DNA of 64,000 nt from Pseudomonas sp. GD03944 (GCF_029839275.1 NZ_JAOCAH010000003.1:310001-374000), one strand, 5' to 3'; positions 40,701 through 55,004 are shown, counted from the stretch's first letter. Notes: generated by a model from the letters alone, not told the origin. Numbers and translations: made by a program.

Positions 40701-42605
40701 ATGAGTGTGGAAACTCAAAAAGAAACCCTGGGCTTCCAGACCGAGGTGAAGCAACTGCTTCACCTGATGATCCATTCGCTGTATTCGAACAAGGAAATCT
40801 TCCTCCGCGAGCTGATTTCCAACGCCTCGGATGCCAGTGACAAGCTGCGTTTCGAAGCGCTGGCCAAGCCGGAGCTACTGGAAGGCGGCGCCGAGCTGAA
40901 GATCCGCGTCAGCTTCGACAAGGACGCCAAGACCGTTACCCTCGAGGACAACGGCATCGGCATGACCCGCGAGGAGGCCATCGCCCACCTCGGCACCATC
41001 GCCAAGTCCGGCACCGCCGACTTCCTGAAGAATCTCTCGGGCGACCAGAAGAAGGATTCGCACCTGATCGGTCAGTTCGGTGTGGGCTTCTATTCCGCGT
41101 TCATCGTGGCCGACAAGGTCGATGTGTTCACCCGCCGTGCCGGCGCTGCCGCCAGCGAAGGCGTGCACTGGTCGTCGAAAGGCGAGGGTGATTTCGAAAT
41201 CGCCACCGTCGAGAAAGCCGAGCGCGGCACCCGTATCGTCCTGCACCTGAAGAGCGGCGAAGAAGAGTTCGCCGACGGCTGGCGCCTGCGCAACGTGATC
41301 AAGAAATACTCGGACCACATTGCCCTGCCGATCGAACTGCCGAAAGAGCACCACGGCGAAGAGGCCGACAAGCCGGCCGAGACCGAGTGGGAAACCGTCA
41401 ACCGTGCCAGCGCCCTGTGGACCCGTCCGCGCACCGAGGTGAAGGACGAGGAGTACCAGGAGTTCTACAAGCACGTCGCCCATGACTTCGAGAACCCGCT
41501 GTCCTGGAGCCACAACAAGGTCGAGGGCAAGCTCGAGTACACCTCGCTGCTCTACGTCCCGGGCCGTGCCCCGTTCGACCTGTACCAGCGCGAAGCGCCA
41601 CGCGGCCTGAAGCTCTACGTGCAGCGCGTGTTCATCATGGACCAGGCCGACGAGTTCCTGCCGCTGTACCTGCGCTTCATCAAGGGTGTGGTGGATTCCA
41701 ACGACCTGTCGCTGAACGTGTCCCGGGAAATCCTGCAGAAGGACCCGGTGATCGACTCGATGAAGTCGGCGCTGACCAAGCGCGTCCTGGACATGCTGGA
41801 GAAGCTGGCCAAGAACGAGCCCGAGCAGTACAAGGCGTTCTGGAAGAACTTCGGCCAGGTCCTCAAGGAAGGCCCGGCGGAAGACTTCGCCAACAAGGAG
41901 AAGATCGCCGGCCTGTTGCGCTTCGCCTCCACCCAGAGTGAAGCGGGCGAGCAGAGCGTCGGCCTGGCCGACTACATCGGCCGCATGAAGGACGGCCAGG
42001 ACAAGGTCTACTTCCTCACCGGCGAATCCTACGCCCAGGTGAAGAACAGCCCGCACCTGGAAGTGTTCCGCAAGAAAGGCATCGAAGTGCTGCTGCTCAC
42101 CGACCGCATCGACGAGTGGCTGATGAGCTACCTGACCGAGTTCGACGGCAAGCACTTCGTCGATGTCGCCCGTGGCGACCTGGACCTGGGCAAGCTGGAC
42201 TCCGAAGAGGACAAGAAGGCCCAGGAAGAAGTGGCCAAGGCCAAAGAAGGCCTGGCCGAGCGCCTGAAAACCGCGCTGGGCGAGCAGGTGGCGGAGGTGC
42301 GCGTGTCGCATCGCCTGACCGACTCCCCGGCGATCCTGGCCATCGGCGAGCAGGACCTGGGGCTGCAGATGCGCCAGATCCTCGAAGCCAGCGGGCAGAA
42401 AGTGCCGGAGTCCAAGCCGATCTTCGAGTTCAACCCCAGCCACCCGCTGATCGAGAAGCTGGACGCCGAGCCGGACGAAGAGCGCTTCGCCGATCTGTCG
42501 CACATCCTCTTCGATCAGGCAGCCCTGGCTGCCGGTGACAGCCTGAAGGACCCGGCCGCCTACGTGCAGCGTCTGAACAAGCTGCTGGTGGAATTGTCGG
42601 CCTGA
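40701..42605 (+). CDS. htpG: Molecular chaperone HtpG (Hsp90)
   Basis: This 634-residue bacterial Hsp90 is a dimeric ATP-dependent chaperone of the cytoplasm. The N-terminal GHKL ATPase shows [27 protein letters not shown] and [11 protein letters not shown]. The middle domain has YVQRVFIMD and [11 protein letters not shown], with the catalytic Arg. It is expressed from the sigma-32 promoter just upstream. GTGGAGTT is the Shine-Dalgarno. A TTCG-loop terminator follows. Confidence 0.98.
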   Translation: MSVETQKETLGFQTEVKQLLHLMIHSLYSNKEIFLRELISNASDASDKLRFEALAKPELLEGGAELKIRVSFDKDAKTVTLEDNGIGMTREEAIAHLGTIAKSGTADFLKNLSGDQKKDSHLIGQFGVGFYSAFIVADKVDVFTRRAGAAASEGVHWSSKGEGDFEIATVEKAERGTRIVLHLKSGEEEFADGWRLRNVIKKYSDHIALPIELPKEHHGEEADKPAETEWETVNRASALWTRPRTEVKDEEYQEFYKHVAHDFENPLSWSHNKVEGKLEYTSLLYVPGRAPFDLYQREAPRGLKLYVQRVFIMDQADEFLPLYLRFIKGVVDSNDLSLNVSREILQKDPVIDSMKSALTKRVLDMLEKLAKNEPEQYKAFWKNFGQVLKEGPAEDFANKEKIAGLLRFASTQSEAGEQSVGLADYIGRMKDGQDKVYFLTGESYAQVKNSPHLEVFRKKGIEVLLLTDRIDEWLMSYLTEFDGKHFVDVARGDLDLGKLDSEEDKKAQEEVAKAKEGLAERLKTALGEQVAEVRVSHRLTDSPAILAIGEQDLGLQMRQILEASGQKVPESKPIFEFNPSHPLIEKLDAEPDEERFADLSHILFDQAALAAGDSLKDPAAYVQRLNKLLVELSA

Positions 42606-42620
42606 CCGGCTACGCTGTTG

Positions 42621-42645
42621 AAAAGCCCGCTTCGGCGGGCTTTTT
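42621..42645 (+). terminator. Terminator of htpG
   Basis: A 10-bp stem AAAAGCCCGC/GCGGGCTTTT with a TTCG loop and a final T-run lies 16 bp after htpG. Confidence 0.95.
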
Positions 42646-42757
42646 CATGGGCGATGGCCTGTGGTCTCGCGGCGATTGACAAGTAGCCGGCAGTCGTTTC
42701 TGATGGTGGCGCATTGCCATTCGGCTTGCCGCGTACCAGCGCCTGCCGAGGGGTAGC

Positions 42758-47439
<4,682 letters not shown>

Positions 47440-47508
47440 CGCGGCGTTTGGTCATTCCCGGCCGCTAGGGCTATGGTGGTTGTTCAACCTCCAAAGGAAT
47501 GCACGACG

Positions 47509-48297
47509 ATGCAGAAGAAAACCCTGATCCCGCTGTTGTGCGCCACGCTGACCGGCCTTGCCGAGGCAGCCGTGGTGAGCAAGCCGGTGCCCTACGAGAT
47601 CGATGGCGAAGCGTTCGAAGGCGTGCTGATCTACGACGACGCGGTGACCACGCCACGCCCGGGGCTGGTCATGGTGCCGAACTGGCTCGGCGTCACCGAC
47701 AAGGCCGCGGAAAAGGCAGCCCGCGCCGCCAGCGACAAGTACGTGGTGTTCGTCGCGGACATGTACGGCAAGGCCATCCGCCCGAGCAACCCGGACGAGG
47801 CCAAGAAAGCCGCGACCACCGTGCGCAGCGACCGCCCGCTGATGCGCAAGCGCGCCCAGGCCGCGGTGGACGTGCTCAAGGCCCAGGCCGGGCAGGTGGC
47901 GCTGGACACCAGCAAACTGGGCGCCATCGGGTTCTGCTTCGGCGGCGGCACGGTGCTGGAGCTGGCCCGTTCGGGAGCGGACCTGAAGGCCTTCGTGTCC
48001 TTCCACGGCAACCTGGATACGCCGAACCCGGCGGATGCGAAGAACATCAAGGCGCCGGTCCTCGTGCTGCACGGTGCCGATGACCCAGCCGTGCCGCCGG
48101 CGCAGGTTGAAGGCTTCATCGCCGAGATGACCGCGGCCAAGGCCGACTGGCAACTGGTGAGCTACGGCGGTGCGGTGCATTCCTTCACCGACCCCTATGC
48201 CAAGGCGCCAGGCAGCAACGAATACCACCCGGTGGTGGCCAAGCGCGCGTTCAAGGCCATGAACGACCTGCTGGACGAGACCTTCGCCAGCGAATGA
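47509..48297 (+). CDS. Dienelactone hydrolase family protein, exported
   Basis: This 262-residue alpha/beta hydrolase has a probable signal peptide (LIPLLCATLTGLAEA). The catalytic triad of the family is visible: Cys nucleophile in GFCFGGG, Asp in HGADDPAVPP and His in GGAVHSFTDP. Family members hydrolyse dienelactone-like or other esters, but periplasmic forms have unknown substrates. The start at 47509 has AAAGGAAT upstream. In P. aeruginosa, as I recall, this gene directly follows htpG; here two signalling genes separate them. Confidence 0.9.
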   Translation: MQKKTLIPLLCATLTGLAEAAVVSKPVPYEIDGEAFEGVLIYDDAVTTPRPGLVMVPNWLGVTDKAAEKAARAASDKYVVFVADMYGKAIRPSNPDEAKKAATTVRSDRPLMRKRAQAAVDVLKAQAGQVALDTSKLGAIGFCFGGGTVLELARSGADLKAFVSFHGNLDTPNPADAKNIKAPVLVLHGADDPAVPPAQVEGFIAEMTAAKADWQLVSYGGAVHSFTDPYAKAPGSNEYHPVVAKRAFKAMNDLLDETFASE

Positions 48298-48309
48298 GCG
48301 CAGGGGGAG

Positions 48310-48333
48310 CGGGAGGGCCGACGAGCCCTCCCG
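48310..48333. terminator. Hairpin between convergent hydrolase and DUF4394 genes
   Basis: A 9-bp stem CGGGAGGGC/GCCCTCCCG with a 6-nt loop lies 12 bp past the hydrolase stop and 9 bp past the convergent DUF4394 stop. No T-tract is present on either side. Confidence 0.5.
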
Positions 48334-48342
48334 CCAGCCGCC

Positions 48343-49125
48343 TTACTTGGCGGGCAGCACGGCGATGTCGATGATGCCGTCCGGTAACCCCTTCACCTCA
48401 CCCAGCGCGGTCGCTTTGCCAGTGGCCAGGTCGACCGTATGCAGGGTCTTGCCGCTCAGCAGGTAGGCGGTATTACCGCCCTTGCCGTCACTGGCGATAT
48501 CCAGCGCAGCGTCCTTCAGGCCCTCCGCAATCAACCCTACGACCTGCTGCACGCCGTCATTCGGCGGGTTCTGCAGCATCAGGTTGCCGGTGGCCAGGTC
48601 GACGGTGTACAGCGCCGTGGCGTGGGTGCCTGCATAGGCGTTGGTGTAGGCGCCTGCCATGACCTTGGGCGTCTTGCCGGCATAAGGGCCGTCTTTCGCG
48701 TAGGCCACCTTGCCATCGACCACCACCTCGCCGGTCTCCACGTTGACGCGGAAACTGGTGCCGTCAGGTGCCAGCAGCCGCAGCTTGTCCGCCACCGGGT
48801 TGAAGTCCACCACGGCCTGGCCCTTGCCCGGCAGGCTGTCGTTCAGCTTGGCCGCCGCGGTGGCCGCGCCGCTGGCCGGGTCCAGGGTGTACAGCTGGTT
48901 GTCGGCACCCAGGGCGTAGAGCGTGCCGTTGGCCGGGCGGACATCGAAGCCACGCAGCGGGCTCGGGCTCTTGGCTTCCAGAGCGGTGAGCGCGCGGGTG
49001 TCGCTGTCGAGGGTGAACAGTTTGCCGTCCGAACCCAGGGCCAGCAGGGTGGCGGCCTGGGCGCTACCGGCGCCGATGGCGAGCGTGCCGATGGCCAGGG
49101 TGCGCAGCGTCTTGAGCGTGTTCAT
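48343..49125 (-). CDS. DUF4394 exported beta-repeat protein
   Basis: This is a 260-residue protein with a signal peptide (IGTLAIGAGSAQA) and a repetitive beta-rich body. It has units such as LALGSDGKLFTLDSDTRALT and the similar LYALGADNQLYTLDPASGAA, plus LYTVDLATGNLM and LHTVDLATGKAT, suggesting a beta-propeller. DUF4394 has no known activity. The start at 49125 has GAGAGGAC upstream. It lies downstream of, and in the same direction as, the ECF sigma/anti-sigma operon, and has its own matching ECF-type promoter. Confidence 0.9.
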   Translation of the reverse strand: MNTLKTLRTLAIGTLAIGAGSAQAATLLALGSDGKLFTLDSDTRALTALEAKSPSPLRGFDVRPANGTLYALGADNQLYTLDPASGAATAAAKLNDSLPGKGQAVVDFNPVADKLRLLAPDGTSFRVNVETGEVVVDGKVAYAKDGPYAGKTPKVMAGAYTNAYAGTHATALYTVDLATGNLMLQNPPNDGVQQVVGLIAEGLKDAALDIASDGKGGNTAYLLSGKTLHTVDLATGKATALGEVKGLPDGIIDIAVLPAK

Positions 49126-49211
49126 AAGCGTCCTCTCATGAGTATCGAGCAAGCATCGGTGCAGCGCTGGCGCTCGCCAGCCTGCAGGTGCTTCGATGAA
49201 ACACCTGATAG

Positions 49212-49238
49212 CTATACCCACGGATGACGGCCTGGATG
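49212..49238 (-). promoter_or_regulatory. Candidate ECF-sigma promoter of the DUF4394 gene
   Basis: On the minus strand CATCC (49238-49234) and GTATAG (49217-49212) are separated by 16 bp. The same elements, CATCC and GTATAA at 17 bp, stand before the sigma gene itself. The predicted start is about 80 bp upstream of the ATG. Confidence 0.55.
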
Positions 49239-49245
49239 TCGCAGA

Positions 49246-49263
49246 TGCGAAATTTATTTCGCA
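49246..49263. promoter_or_regulatory. 18-bp perfect palindrome beside the DUF4394 promoter
   Basis: TGCGAAAT-TT-ATTTCGCA lies directly upstream of the candidate -35 of the DUF4394 promoter. Its AT-rich centre is unlike the surroundings. It may be an operator or UP-like element. A related half-site (GCGAAA, then TTTTC) stands at the same distance from the sigma-gene -35. Confidence 0.45.
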
Positions 49264-49294
49264 GCAGCCTGGCCGTCGAGGGCGACCAGGCTGC
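49264..49294 (-). terminator. Hairpin after the anti-sigma gene
   Basis: GCAGCCTGG/CCAGGCTGC form a 9-bp stem with a 13-nt loop, 3 bp past the anti-sigma stop codon. No strong U-tract follows, but the AT-rich palindrome comes next. Confidence 0.5.
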
Positions 49295-49297
49295 CAC

Positions 49298-50011
49298 TCA
49301 ATTGGCCGAGGCGAGGACCGCGCGGCCGATGTACAGGACCTTGCCGGTGGGCCGGTCGTACGGCGAGCCGCCTGCTGGCTCCAGGGTCAGCTCGAACAGC
49401 TGGCCGGCCTGTACCGCGCCGATCTGCTCGGGCGACAGGGTCAGCGGCTGGCCGGGTTCGACCAGGCCCAGCGAACGCGGACCGATGGCCGGATCGACCA
49501 GGGTCCAGAACTGCACCGAGCGATCCGCCGGGATGTCGTCCTGCAGCAAGGGTTCCAGGTGCAGCGCGCCCTGGCCGTCCACCCGCACCACCCAGCCGGG
49601 CTTGGCCGCCTCACCCGGCGCCTGCAGCACCACGGTGTAGCCCGGGGTGTCGAGGGCAGGCCGCCAGAGGCCGGGCAGCAGCGCGATGACCAGGGCCGCA
49701 GCCAGCGCGGCGGTGGCCAGGCGCCAGGTCAGCAGGCTGTTCCACCACTGTGACCAGGCGCCGATGGGCGCTGGGTCAGCCGCCAGGCCCAGGCTGCGCT
49801 GCAGGCGGGCCCAAAGCGCGGGAGACGGCGTTTGCGGTGGCAACTGGTCGCTGAGGTCGAGGAAATGGTGTTCCCACTCCAGGGCCATGCGCGCGGCGTC
49901 CTGGTCCTGTTCGATCAGCTCGCGGACCTCTCGGGCGTCGGTGTCATCCAGCAGGCCCAGGACGTATTCGCCGATCAGCGTGCGGCGTTCTTCAGGCGTA
50001 TGCGGGATCAT
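49298..50011 (-). CDS. Anti-sigma factor, RskA type
   Basis: This 237-residue membrane protein has an N-terminal cytoplasmic anti-sigma region (EERRTLIGEYVLGLLDDTDAREV, about 1-90), one transmembrane helix (LATAALAAALVIALLPGLW, about 103-122) and a periplasmic RskA domain. It should hold the adjacent ECF sigma factor inactive until an envelope signal. It overlaps the sigma gene by 4 bp (ATGA), the usual coupled arrangement. No zinc-binding HxxxCxxC motif is seen. Confidence 0.93.
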   Translation of the reverse strand: MIPHTPEERRTLIGEYVLGLLDDTDAREVRELIEQDQDAARMALEWEHHFLDLSDQLPPQTPSPALWARLQRSLGLAADPAPIGAWSQWWNSLLTWRLATAALAAALVIALLPGLWRPALDTPGYTVVLQAPGEAAKPGWVVRVDGQGALHLEPLLQDDIPADRSVQFWTLVDPAIGPRSLGLVEPGQPLTLSPEQIGAVQAGQLFELTLEPAGGSPYDRPTGKVLYIGRAVLASAN

Positions 50012-50556
50012 GCTTGCAAACACTCCTGAAGGGCGCGCAGGCCGACGCGGATACGGGCCTTGATGGTGCCGAGGGGGATGGTCAGGCGGGTGGCGATCTG
50101 GTCGTGGGTCAGGCCGCGGTAGAAAGCCAGCAGGATCGGGTGGCGGCGCTTGCGCTCCAGCCCGCGCAGGCAATCGCGCAGTTGCCGGCTTTCGGCCTGC
50201 CGCTCGAACAAATCGGCGGCCTGGGCGCTGTCGTCGGCGGCGCGCTCGATGAAGTCGTCGTCCATCTCCACCAGCCTGCCACGGCTGCGCAGCTGGTTCA
50301 GGGCGCGGTAGCGCAGGATGCTGTAGATCCAGGCCCGCCCGCTGCCGAGGGAGCGCTGGAAGCGCCCGGCGTTGCGCCAGATCTGCACGAAGGCATCGTG
50401 CAGGCAGTCTTCTGCCTGGTCACGCTGCCCGAGCAAGGTAATCGCGAGGCCCAGCATCTGTGGCGCCTCCTGCTTGTAGAGCGCCTGGAAGGCGCGCTCA
50501 TCCTGACGCGCGCAGGCTTCCAGGGTGCTCTCGTAATCGAACGTCGGGTCTGGCAT
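50008..50556 (-). CDS. ECF RNA polymerase sigma factor
   Basis: This is a 182-residue sigma-70 family ECF factor. Region 2 contains AEDCLHDAFVQIWRNAGRF and GRAWIYSILRYRALNQLR, and region 4 contains LAFYRGLTHDQIATRLTIP followed by LGTIKARIRVGLRALQECL. The start at 50556 has CAGGAAG upstream. An ATG 13 codons earlier is possible. It is paired with a membrane anti-sigma of RskA type, so resembles the SigK-like groups. Autoregulation is suggested by the candidate promoter upstream. Confidence 0.95.
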   Translation of the reverse strand: MPDPTFDYESTLEACARQDERAFQALYKQEAPQMLGLAITLLGQRDQAEDCLHDAFVQIWRNAGRFQRSLGSGRAWIYSILRYRALNQLRSRGRLVEMDDDFIERAADDSAQAADLFERQAESRQLRDCLRGLERKRRHPILLAFYRGLTHDQIATRLTIPLGTIKARIRVGLRALQECLQA

Positions 50557-50607
50557 GCCGTCTTCCTGTGATCCGCCCAGTCCTGATGCATCCACCGCTG
50601 CCGAAGG

Positions 50608-50635
50608 TTATACCCCAACGGACAGCGGTTGGATG
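50608..50635 (-). promoter_or_regulatory. Candidate ECF-sigma promoter of the sigma/anti-sigma operon
   Basis: On the minus strand CATCC (50635-50631) and GTATAA (50613-50608) are separated by 17 bp, matching the pair upstream of the DUF4394 gene. Just beyond the -35 lies GGCGAAACTGTTTTC, a relative of the palindrome at 49246. Confidence 0.55.
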
Positions 50636-50654
50636 TGCCCAGGCGAAACTGTTT

Positions 50655-51515
50655 TCAGCGCGGCAGTTCGATGCGGGCGGTTTCGCCAGGGACCGTAGGC
50701 CATTCGCGATTGGCCCAGTTCTGCCGGGCCTGGTCGATCAGGGCGGGGTCGCTGGCGACGAAGTTCCAGTTCATTCGCCGTGGGCCGATGGCCTCGCCGC
50801 CGATCAGCACCAGGTGACTTTCGGTGCAGGCACTGAGGGTCATCGATTCGCCTTCAGGCAGCACCACCATGCCTTGCAGGGGCAGGCCATGGTCATCCAG
50901 CAGGGCTTCGCCGTCGATCAGGTACAGGGCGCGTTCCTGATGTTCCGGCGCGATGATCAGGCTGGCGCCGGCGGCCAGGCGCAGCTCGGCGTAGACGGTC
51001 GGGCTTCGCACCGGCACCGGGGATTCCAGGCAGAAGCCGGTGCCGGCGATCAGGCAGATCTGCACGCCCATGCTGTCGCTGCGCGGCAGGCTGCTGGCGG
51101 GGTGGTGGCTGTAGTGCGGTTCGCCTTGCTCCTCGCTGGCCGGCAGGGCCAGCCAGACCTGCAGCCCGTGCAGGCGCGAGCCGCTCTGGCGCACGGCCTC
51201 CGGAGTGCGCTCGACATGGGCCACGGCGCTGCCGGCAGTCATCCAGCTGACGTCGCCGGCCTGCACCAGTTGGTCAGAGCCGAGGCTGTCCTTGTGCTGG
51301 AGCTGGCCGTCGAACAGGTAGGTGAGGGTGGACAGACCGATGTGCGGGTGCTGGTCGATGTTCATGCCGCTGCCGGGCGGGTAGTCCTTTGCCAGCATGT
51401 GGTCGAAGAACACGAACGGCCCGACGCTGCGGCATTTGGCCGAGGGCAGGGGGCGCAGGATGGGTTGCCCGGCGATGTCTTCCAGGCGGGGGCGGATTTC
51501 CAGCAGCTCGCTCAT
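50655..51515 (-). CDS. Pirin family protein
   Basis: The 286-residue bicupin belongs to the pirin family. The N-terminal cupin has the metal ligands His-His in DQHPHIGLSTLTYLF, a third His after SAVA and Glu in HVER. Some bacterial pirins show quercetinase activity; others bind metabolic enzymes. The role here is unknown. The start at 51515 shares a base with the stop of the OsmC gene (TGATG), so the two are coupled. Confidence 0.93.
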   Translation of the reverse strand: MSELLEIRPRLEDIAGQPILRPLPSAKCRSVGPFVFFDHMLAKDYPPGSGMNIDQHPHIGLSTLTYLFDGQLQHKDSLGSDQLVQAGDVSWMTAGSAVAHVERTPEAVRQSGSRLHGLQVWLALPASEEQGEPHYSHHPASSLPRSDSMGVQICLIAGTGFCLESPVPVRSPTVYAELRLAAGASLIIAPEHQERALYLIDGEALLDDHGLPLQGMVVLPEGESMTLSACTESHLVLIGGEAIGPRRMNWNFVASDPALIDQARQNWANREWPTVPGETARIELPR

Positions 51516-51913
51516 CACGGCGCCTCGCCGAGGTGGGTGGTGACGTCCACCGTGGTGGTGGTCATCAGCTTGTGCACCGGGCATTTGTCGGCCACGCGCA
51601 GCAGTTGCTGGCGCTGGGCATCGTCGAGGGCGCCGTGCAGGGTCAGTTCCACGCTCAGGCGGTAGGTGCCCTGACGTTCGGCGCTGTCGTCGCGGTTGAC
51701 CTTCACGTCCAGGCCTTCCAGCGGCAGGCCGCGCTGCTTGGCGTAGAGGGCCAGGGTCAGGGCCTTGCAGGCACCCAGGGCGGCATCGAACAGGTCATGG
51801 GGTTCCGGGGCGCTGCCTTCGCCACCCAGCTCGGTGGACACGTCGCTGTGCAGGGTGTGCGGGCCGATCTCGATACGCTGCAGCAGGCCTTTTTCGTTGT
51901 GGATGCTGATCAT
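51515..51913 (-). CDS. OsmC family peroxiredoxin-like protein
   Basis: This is a 132-residue OsmC/Ohr-superfamily protein. The two redox cysteines are present, the first in ALGACKALTLALYAKQRGL and the second in KCPVHKLM. The family reduces organic hydroperoxides. This member resembles the YhfA/OsmC branch, whose substrates are less clear. It precedes the pirin gene by a one-base overlap, suggesting a small oxidative-stress operon. Confidence 0.93.
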   Translation of the reverse strand: MISIHNEKGLLQRIEIGPHTLHSDVSTELGGEGSAPEPHDLFDAALGACKALTLALYAKQRGLPLEGLDVKVNRDDSAERQGTYRLSVELTLHGALDDAQRQQLLRVADKCPVHKLMTTTTVDVTTHLGEAP

Positions 51914-52114
51914 GGAAACTCCGGCGGTAGGGGCTGAGTCCCTAGTCTAGAGACAGCGGTGCGTCGCCGGCAAAACATTCGCAGCGTGATGGCGCGCTCT
52001 GGGGCGCGGCTGACACACGGTGTAACCGATCAGCATCGAGCGGCGGCCGCTGCGCTGAACTCGGCCGCAGCGCCTAGGGTCTATGCTGCTCCCAGTCGTC
52101 AGGAGGACACCGGT

Positions 52115-53137
52115 TTGCACGCACTTCGTTTGAGCTTCGCCCTGTTGCTCGGCCTGGCCGCCAGCGCCGCCACGGCCCGTGAATACCGCTACAGCGATGC
52201 CCACTTGCACTACGTGGATTTCTTCCAGGAAAGCGCCGGCATGGACAAGCTGCTGCAGCGCATGGCCGAGGCCAATGTCGAGCACGTCATGCTGTCCGGC
52301 ATCCCGGTGGCAAAGAAGTGGGACGAAAACGAGCCCAAGCGCCCGCGCTACTACGCCGGCGACGACGCCAACGCCTACTGGTACACCGCCACCGATACGT
52401 TGATCGCCCACGCCTACAAGCAGGTGCCGGCCGAGCAGCGCAAACGCTTTCACCCGTTTCTCTCGGGCTTCAACCCCAACGACAAGAACTCCGATGCACA
52501 CATCCGCCGCATGCTCGAACTCGACCCGGGCCTGTGGCAGGGCATCGGTGAAATCTTCACCCGTCACGATGACCTGACCGCGCTGATCCACGGCGACGCC
52601 CCGCGCGCCAACAACGAAGCCCTGGCCCGGGTCTATCACCTGGCCGCCGAGTACGACCTGCCGGTAATGGTGCATTCCAACATCACCTCCAAGCGTGAGC
52701 GCAATCCGTTGTACCTGCAGGAAATTGAAGACCCGCTGCGCAACCACCCGCACGTGCGTTTCATCTGGGCCCACGCCGGCACCAGCATGGAAATCCACCG
52801 CCACCAGGAAAAACTGGATTTCCTCCTGCCCACCGTGGAGCGGATGCTGGAAACCTACCCCAACCTGTACATCGACCTGTCGTGGACCATGTTGCGCCCC
52901 TACCTGCTGGACAAGGACGGCAAGCCGGACCCCAAGTGGGTGCACCTGGTCAGCAGCTACCCGGCGCGCTTCATGCTCGGCTCCGACGTGGTCGGCCGGT
53001 TCGACAGCATGGGCGAGTACATGCAGGGCTTCGAGCCGTTCCTCGACGCGCTGCCGGAGGATGTGGCGCACAAGGTGGCCCACGACAACTTCCTCTCGGT
53101 GTTGCCTCGTCGCGTGCAGGCGGAGTTGGAGGAATAG
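52115..53137 (+). CDS. Amidohydrolase family protein, exported (TTG start)
   Basis: This 340-residue protein is from the amidohydrolase-2 (TIM-barrel) family. A signal peptide (LRLSFALLLGLAASAATA) precedes the metal motif DAHLHYVD. Later ligands are His in VMVHSNI, His in FIWAHAGTS and Asp in MLGSDVVGR. The start is a TTG at 52115, because AGGAGG lies 8 bp upstream and the leader then fits a signal peptide. No ATG suits, and 51959 would lie before the apparent promoter. The substrate is unknown, likely a periplasmic lactone, amide or carboxylated aromatic. Confidence 0.88.
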   Translation: MHALRLSFALLLGLAASAATAREYRYSDAHLHYVDFFQESAGMDKLLQRMAEANVEHVMLSGIPVAKKWDENEPKRPRYYAGDDANAYWYTATDTLIAHAYKQVPAEQRKRFHPFLSGFNPNDKNSDAHIRRMLELDPGLWQGIGEIFTRHDDLTALIHGDAPRANNEALARVYHLAAEYDLPVMVHSNITSKRERNPLYLQEIEDPLRNHPHVRFIWAHAGTSMEIHRHQEKLDFLLPTVERMLETYPNLYIDLSWTMLRPYLLDKDGKPDPKWVHLVSSYPARFMLGSDVVGRFDSMGEYMQGFEPFLDALPEDVAHKVAHDNFLSVLPRRVQAELEE

Positions 53138-53158
53138 CGGCGTCCGCCGTGGTGAAGC

Positions 53159-53181
53159 GGGCACCTGCGGGTGCCCTTTTT
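53159..53181 (+). terminator. Terminator of the amidohydrolase gene
   Basis: GGGCACC/GGTGCCC form a 7-bp stem with a 4-nt loop, followed by TTTTT, 22 bp after the stop. Confidence 0.9.
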
Positions 53182-53361
53182 AATGGGCGATGGTGGTCGT
53201 TTTACCTGTGATTTTAAAAAATCAATGAACTGCAGCACGTTATCGGGGTTTTCTGTCTTTCTTCTTCAGGTTTTTCACAGCGGGCCGATACAGCAGGCGT
53301 GCTAGAGGCTTTTAACTGCCTTCCGTTCTAAAAAATGCTCATGCAAAGAAGGAATTTCGAC

Positions 53362-54987
53362 ATGACGCTGCGTAATTTGAGTATTGCCCCCCGGGCAGCC
53401 ATCGGTTTCGGTCTGGTGGCATTGTTGGTGTTCTTCCTCGGCGGGTTTGCCCTGCTGCAAATGTCGAACATGCGTGACCAATCGGCAGATGTCGATGAGA
53501 ACTGGTTGCCCAGCGTGACCGCCTTGAGCGAAATGAGCCAGGATATCCTGCGTCTGCGCACCATGACCCTGCGTTTGATGCTCAACCGCGAACCAGAGTC
53601 GTTGCGGCAGAACGAGGCACGGGCGCAGCAACTGCGAGCCGACCTCGCGGTCAATCAGCAGCGCTATGAGCAACTGATCGATGGCAGCGAGGAGCATGCC
53701 CTTTACGAGCGCTTCAAGACCGCCGAAAAGGCGTACCTGGAAGAACAGGCCAAGCTCATGGAATTGTCTCGCCAGGGGCGCCTGGACGACGCCATGGCCG
53801 TGGCCAATGGTGATATGAACCAGCATGCCGACCAGTTGGCCCGAGCACTTGCCGAGCTCACCGAGCTCAACCGGAACGGTGCCACTGCCGCTGCGCAAAA
53901 GGCAGGGGAAGTCTTCTACAGCTCCCGTAACTGGGTGATTCTCACCATGGTGCTGGCGGGCCTGGCCACGGTGGTCCTGGCGATGCTGCTGACGCGCAGC
54001 ATCGTCACCCCGCTGAGCCATGCGGTGCAGGTGGCGGAAGTGGTGGCCTCGGGCAACCTGACCCAGTCCTTCGACGTCGAAGGGCGCGACGAGCCGGCGC
54101 GCTTGCTGGCCGCGCTGAAAACCATGCAGCAGAGCCTGCGCAGCACGATCCTCAATATCTCCGAGTCGTCCAGCCAACTGGCGTCGGCCTCGGAAGAACT
54201 GAGCACGGTGACCGAGGATTCGACCCGTGGCCTGCACCAGCAGAGCAACGAGATCGAACAGGCGGCCACCGCGGTCAACGAAATGACCGTGGCGGTGGAG
54301 GAGGTGGCGCGCAACGCCGTCACCACCTCCGAGGCGTCCCGCGAGTCGGACCGCACCGCCCAGCGCGGCCGCGAGCAGGTACGGCAGACCGTATCGTCGA
54401 TCACGCTGCTGGCCGATGACGTGACGGCCACCGCCGACCAGGTCGAGCAGCTGGCGGACAAGGTGCGCGACATCAGCAAGGTGCTGGACGTGATCCGCTC
54501 GATTGCCGAGCAGACCAACCTGCTGGCGCTCAACGCCGCCATCGAAGCGGCGCGCGCTGGCGATGCCGGACGCGGCTTTGCCGTGGTGGCCGACGAAGTG
54601 CGGGCACTGGCGCACCGCACCCAGCAGTCCACCCAGGAAATCGAGCAGATGATCGGCGGCATCCAGCAGGGCACCGATCAGGCAGTCAGCGCCATGCAGA
54701 GCAGCAATAGCCGGGCCCGTTCGACCCTGGACGTGGCGCGGGACGCGGGGCAGGCCCTGGAAGAGATCGCCGTGGCGATTTCCGCGATCAACGAGCGCAA
54801 CCTGGTGATCGCCAGCGCCTCGGAAGAGCAGGCCCAGGTCGCCCGGGAAGTGGACCGCAACCTGGTGAACATCCGCGACCTGGCGCTGCAGACCTCGGCG
54901 GGCGCCAACCAGACCAGCGCGGCGAGCCACGAGTTGTCACGCCTGGCGGTGGACCTCAATACCTTGGTGTCGCGTTTCACCGTCTAA
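53362..54987 (+). CDS. Methyl-accepting chemotaxis protein
   Basis: This is a 541-residue transducer with TM1 (about 10-35), a periplasmic four-helix-bundle ligand domain (about 36-190), TM2 (about 195-215) and HAMP. The cytoplasmic signalling hairpin has the tip [20 protein letters not shown]. The sensed compound is unknown. The start at 53362 has AAGGAAT upstream and gives the normal [13 protein letters not shown]-terminus. Gene position beside fabB matches, from memory, P. aeruginosa PA1608. A bidirectional terminator lies between it and fabB. Confidence 0.95.
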   Translation: MTLRNLSIAPRAAIGFGLVALLVFFLGGFALLQMSNMRDQSADVDENWLPSVTALSEMSQDILRLRTMTLRLMLNREPESLRQNEARAQQLRADLAVNQQRYEQLIDGSEEHALYERFKTAEKAYLEEQAKLMELSRQGRLDDAMAVANGDMNQHADQLARALAELTELNRNGATAAAQKAGEVFYSSRNWVILTMVLAGLATVVLAMLLTRSIVTPLSHAVQVAEVVASGNLTQSFDVEGRDEPARLLAALKTMQQSLRSTILNISESSSQLASASEELSTVTEDSTRGLHQQSNEIEQAATAVNEMTVAVEEVARNAVTTSEASRESDRTAQRGREQVRQTVSSITLLADDVTATADQVEQLADKVRDISKVLDVIRSIAEQTNLLALNAAIEAARAGDAGRGFAVVADEVRALAHRTQQSTQEIEQMIGGIQQGTDQAVSAMQSSNSRARSTLDVARDAGQALEEIAVAISAINERNLVIASASEEQAQVAREVDRNLVNIRDLALQTSAGANQTSAASHELSRLAVDLNTLVSRFTV

Positions 54988-55004
54988 GGTTTTCATCGGC
55001 CATG

